Assembly: GCA_002337215.1 (NCBI GenBank)
Contig: DDFO01000031.1
Location: 20,410 to 35,382 of the forward strand
Length of the DNA stretch: 14,973 nucleotides
Reading direction: 5' to 3'
DNA from: Phycisphaerales bacterium UBA1926
Lineage (GTDB): Bacteria > Planctomycetota > Phycisphaerae > Phycisphaerales > UBA1924
The notes below the pieces were generated by a model that saw only the letters and a list, made by a program, of their open reading frames with translations, was not told the origin of the DNA and made no database searches. Made by a program: the position numbers and the translations under genes. Shown one piece after another: positions 12,689 through 14,973 of this stretch (position 1 is its first letter; every line of letters starts with the position of its first letter).

Positions 12689-14299
12689 TCATCGCCGGCC
12701 CGCGTCCCCGGTTTCCTGAATCGGCACCCGGAACGTCGAAATCAGCAGCTGCCGATCGGCATTGTCCGCAACCCCGTCCCGGTTGATGTCCACCGGCGTC
12801 TTCTCGAACGCGTAGAGATCCTCAACATCGAACACGCCGTCGCCGTTGATGTCGTCGCTCGTGCGCGTCGCGCGGGCCAGCGGGTCGCCCACGACGACGT
12901 GCATCCACGAGACCGCGGGGATCGCGGTGTACGCCGCCTCGGCCCACGTCAGACCGCCCAGAATGAAGTTCCGCGCGATCCACTGCGAATCCGGGACGGT
13001 CTGCGCGAAGGGTTCCCAGACCATGCCGATGCCGAAGGTGCCGCCCGCTCCGATGAAGTCCGCCACCTGTCCCTGGTTGAAACGCGTGGGTAGGCCGTTG
13101 AAGGCGCGGCCGTTGTAGCTCTCCATCGTGCTGAAGACCGCGCCGGGTGCGAGGTTGAACGACTCGTCGTATTGGTTGACGATGGGCGTGCCCGGGTTGC
13201 CGGCGTGGTTCCGGCCGTAATGGGTGAGCAGCACGATCGGGTCGGCGACGACGATGCCCACGCCCCCGAAATCGACGTTGGGGCCCAACAGGAACTGCGT
13301 CACCCCGCTGTCGGCGTTGTAGAACATGCGCGCGGGGTCGAAGCGACCGTCAGAGAGGATCAGGTCGCGCGTGGTCTCGTAGTCGTCGTCCCTGCTCAGG
13401 ATGTCCATGATGTTGTCGAGCTCGGCGTTGTTGGTCGGGTCGGCGATCCCGTTCGACGCGCTCTCGTCGAGGACGAACCCCACCGCGTCGGTGTCGTACA
13501 CAAGGTTCTGGGCGCGGGTCACCATCGCGCGCACATCCGCGACGGAATGCCCGTCGAGCCGGCAGACGAGCAGCACGTCGCCGGGCGTCAGCACCTCGCG
13601 CGGGTCGTCGCTCGCGGTCGTCGCGCTCCGGCCCGCCTGGATGCCGACCCAGGCCTTGGGGGTGCGCACTTCCTTGTTGGTGTAGGTATTGATGGGCCGG
13701 GTCTGCCGCCAGTAGGGGTTCTGGATGTACCCTCTGTCCACGTCGCGGAACAGATCGATCTCACCCTCGGGGAGGTCCTGCCAGAGCAGGCTGAGTTCGC
13801 TGTCGACCGAGGCCGAGATCGCCCGGCTGCCGATCCAGTGGGCCGAGAAATCGCCGGGCTGATCGCCGATCCCCGGGTTGGTGATGTCGTCGATCCGGTG
13901 CGGCAATCCCTTGCACAGAACGATGCAGCGGATCGCGAGATCGAGATCGTTCGCGAGCAGGTGGGCACGGATCGGTTCGCGGTACTGCGCGATCCAGTCG
14001 TCGTAGAACACCGCTCCGTTCACCGCGGTCGAGGCGACGCCCGCCGACGCGAGATCGAAGACGCGCAGCCCCTCGTGCACACCGGGCTCCGTGCCGCTGC
14101 CGCCCGGCACGAGCGCCGACCCCGCGTAGAACTCGGCGACCTCGACGCTGTCGGCGATCCGGCTGTCGTACACGACCAGCACCTGGGTCGGGCGCAGCGT
14201 GTTCGCCCCCGCCTGCTTGGCCGAGATCGCCATCAAGGTGAGCACACACACGAGCGAGACAACGAACGAAGCGGCATGTGAAGGAGAGTTCGAACGCAT
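12689..14299 (-). CDS. TIGR03790-family exported protein with dockerin-like C-terminus
   Basis: 536 residues from the ATG at 14299. The signal peptide (MRSNSPSHAASFVVSLVCVLTLMA, then AGAN) is followed by features of the TIGR03790 family: VLVVYDSRIADSVEVAEFYA near the N-terminus, IRCIVLCKGLPHRID, LVCRLDGHSVADVRAMV, and GNPGTPIVNQYDESFNLAPG. In this family VYN(S)..DS.EVA.YY and a pattern of lost-and-found hydrolase-like strands occur, but no activity is established. The last 54 residues carry two calcium-loop repeats, DINGDGVFDVEDLYAF and DINRDGVADNADRQLL, forming a dockerin-like tail. Unlike the tail of the 1323-2609 protein it has no terminal cysteine. An in-frame GTG four codons earlier (14311) is possible, but the ATG has GGAG eleven bases upstream. 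The protein is probably exported and surface-bound; its function is unknown. Confidence 0.85.
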   Translation of the reverse strand: MRSNSPSHAASFVVSLVCVLTLMAISAKQAGANTLRPTQVLVVYDSRIADSVEVAEFYAGSALVPGGSGTEPGVHEGLRVFDLASAGVASTAVNGAVFYDDWIAQYREPIRAHLLANDLDLAIRCIVLCKGLPHRIDDITNPGIGDQPGDFSAHWIGSRAISASVDSELSLLWQDLPEGEIDLFRDVDRGYIQNPYWRQTRPINTYTNKEVRTPKAWVGIQAGRSATTASDDPREVLTPGDVLLVCRLDGHSVADVRAMVTRAQNLVYDTDAVGFVLDESASNGIADPTNNAELDNIMDILSRDDDYETTRDLILSDGRFDPARMFYNADSGVTQFLLGPNVDFGGVGIVVADPIVLLTHYGRNHAGNPGTPIVNQYDESFNLAPGAVFSTMESYNGRAFNGLPTRFNQGQVADFIGAGGTFGIGMVWEPFAQTVPDSQWIARNFILGGLTWAEAAYTAIPAVSWMHVVVGDPLARATRTSDDINGDGVFDVEDLYAFEKTPVDINRDGVADNADRQLLISTFRVPIQETGDAGRR

Positions 14300-14343
14300 C
14301 GGGGAAGACACTCCGATCGGGGTGCTGGGAACGGGCCGAACAC

Positions 14344-14382
14344 GGCGGGCCCATAGAGCATCGACTCTACCCGCGGCCCGCC
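14344..14382. promoter_or_regulatory. Nested inverted repeat in the divergent intergenic region
   Basis: Outer arms GGCGGGCC (14344-14351) and GGCCCGCC (14375-14382) are exact complements. Inside them TAGAG (14354-14358) and CTCTA (14365-14369) pair around a 6-base loop. The element lies between the divergent starts at 14299 (minus) and 14450 (plus). No T-run follows on either strand, so a terminator is unlikely. It could be an operator or a leader hairpin of the TIGR03790 gene, about 45 bases from its start. Confidence 0.45.
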
Positions 14383-14449
14383 CTCTCGCAAAGCAAAAGC
14401 CGGACGAGGACCCCGACTCGGTTTTTCCCGCGGACGGGTAGGATCAGCG

Positions 14450-14755
14450 ATGATCGATCTCCGCCCCGAGCCCGGCTTGCGAGCGGGCGATGAACCAGTC
14501 TGGCTGCTGCCGATCAAGGCGGTGCCGGGCGCACGCGCCGACTCCATCGTCGGCCCATTGGGCGATCGTCTGAAGATCCGCGTCTCCGCCCCACCCGAGG
14601 GGGGGAAGGCCAATAAAGCGATCTGTGCGCTCATCGCCCGATCGCTCGGCGTCCGCCGATCGGCCGTTACCATCGCCTCCGGCGCCACCAACCCCGAGAA
14701 GACCGTCCGCATCGAGGGCGTGAGCGCGGAGAACGTCCGAGAACTCACCGGCTGA
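14450..14755 (+). CDS. DUF167/YggU-family protein
   Basis: 101 residues, the normal length of this small cytoplasmic family. The diagnostic block is KAVPGARADSIVGPLGDRLK followed by IRVSAPPEGGKANKAICALIA, a two-layer alpha/beta fold, then LGVRRSAVTIASGATNPEKTVRIEG. The molecular role of the family is not established. The ATG at 14450 has AGGA about eight bases upstream; the preceding sequence GGGTAGGAT may include a -10-like element. The gene is alone, divergent from the TIGR03790 gene and followed by a terminator. Confidence 0.9.
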   Translation: MIDLRPEPGLRAGDEPVWLLPIKAVPGARADSIVGPLGDRLKIRVSAPPEGGKANKAICALIARSLGVRRSAVTIASGATNPEKTVRIEGVSAENVRELTG

Positions 14756-14776
14756 TCGCCGTGCCACTCTGCCGAG

Positions 14777-14803
14777 CGCACGGAGCGATCCGTGTGTTGT
14801 TCT
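14777..14803 (+). terminator. Intrinsic terminator after the DUF167 gene
   Basis: CGCACGGA (14777-14784) pairs with TCCGTGTG (14789-14796), including one G-T wobble, around a GCGA tetraloop of the stable GNRA type. The T-rich stretch TTGTTCT follows. It starts 21 bases past the DUF167 stop at 14755, so position and form both fit a terminator. Confidence 0.55.
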
Positions 14804-14895
14804 CGTGGGGCACCGCCGGTCGGTTCCCGATCCCGGGGTTTCACCCGGACGCGGATCGGGCCGACATAGAGGCAGACAGATCCTGGGGGAACGGC

Positions 14896-14973
14896 ATGAA
14901 TCCGGGAAGAGAAAAGTTCGCGTGCCTCGCCGGCGCGTCGGTATGGCTGGTCGCCTCGATCGGCGGGGCGGCC
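14896..14973 (+). CDS. Start of an exported protein (partial, N-terminus only)
   Basis: From the ATG at 14896, 26 codons are open to the window edge: MNPGREKFACLAGAS, then a hydrophobic VWLVASIGGAA. A basic start plus a hydrophobic core is a Sec signal peptide or an N-terminal membrane anchor. A GGGGGA lies about five bases before the ATG. The cysteine at residue 10 is too early for a normal lipobox. Nothing can be said about the mature protein. The gene has its own unit, being separated from DUF167 by a terminator. Confidence 0.6.
   Translation, partial: MNPGREKFACLAGASVWLVASIGGAA

Noticed and set aside
13172..14281. 369-codon plus-strand frame opposite the TIGR03790 gene
   Set aside because: It is a Val/Arg/Asp/His-rich shadow translation without motifs; the opposite strand encodes a signal peptide and calcium loops.
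1..14973. CRISPR arrays, transposases, tRNA or rRNA genes
   Set aside because: No regularly spaced repeats, IS-like terminal repeats, transposase motifs or recognisable RNA gene signatures were seen.

Overview
The window is GC-rich bacterial DNA, most likely from a planctomycete of the Phycisphaerae/Phycisphaerales type. That placement is inferred from gene content: secreted proteins ending in dockerin-like calcium-loop tails (one with a C-terminal Gly-Cys-Pro end), a TIGR03790-family secreted protein that also carries such a tail, and LPS-type sugar/kinase genes. No rRNA, tRNA, CRISPR array, transposase or phage gene was seen.

Layout, left to right. (1) 1-1180, minus: a zinc aminopeptidase-like protein (M42/M20 fold) running off the left edge. 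(2) 1323-2609, minus: a secreted protein with a dockerin-like tail, followed by a good intrinsic terminator (1232-1268) and preceded by an AT-rich upstream region (2610-2956) with short direct repeats. (3) 2957-8542, minus: a tightly coupled block. In transcription order it holds a long ORF joining a family-2 glycosyltransferase to a DEAD-box-type RNA helicase, a RimB-like retropepsin-fold 'ATP-dependent zinc protease', a RimK-type glutamate ligase with an added RCK_C (TrkA-C) domain, and an aspartoacylase/succinylglutamate desuccinylase-like zinc enzyme. Stop and start codons overlap at two of the joints. (4) 8593-10506, plus: a Kdo/heptose-kinase-like protein divergent from the glycosyltransferase, then an apparently orphan beta-class DNA methyltransferase. 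(5) 10539-12419, minus: a two-gene unit of lower G+C encoding a cysteine-rich secreted protein with a stretch resembling aerolysin/ETX-MTX2 pore-formers, and a secreted helical-repeat protein. (6) 12689-14299, minus: the TIGR03790-family protein. (7) 14450-14755, plus: a DUF167/YggU protein with a terminator, then the first 26 codons of another exported protein.

How they may work together. The RimB-RimK-aspartoacylase trio looks like a peptide/protein glutamylation module. RimK adds glutamates, classically to ribosomal protein S6. RimB and the zinc acylase could trim or oppose this. The upstream RNA helicase, coupled by overlapping codons, suggests a link with ribosome or RNA function, and the RCK_C domain suggests control by a small ligand. 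The glycosyltransferase and the divergent kinase point to lipopolysaccharide core assembly.

The least explained parts are the glycosyltransferase-helicase ORF without an intervening stop codon, and the 10.5-12.5 kb pair of exported proteins.
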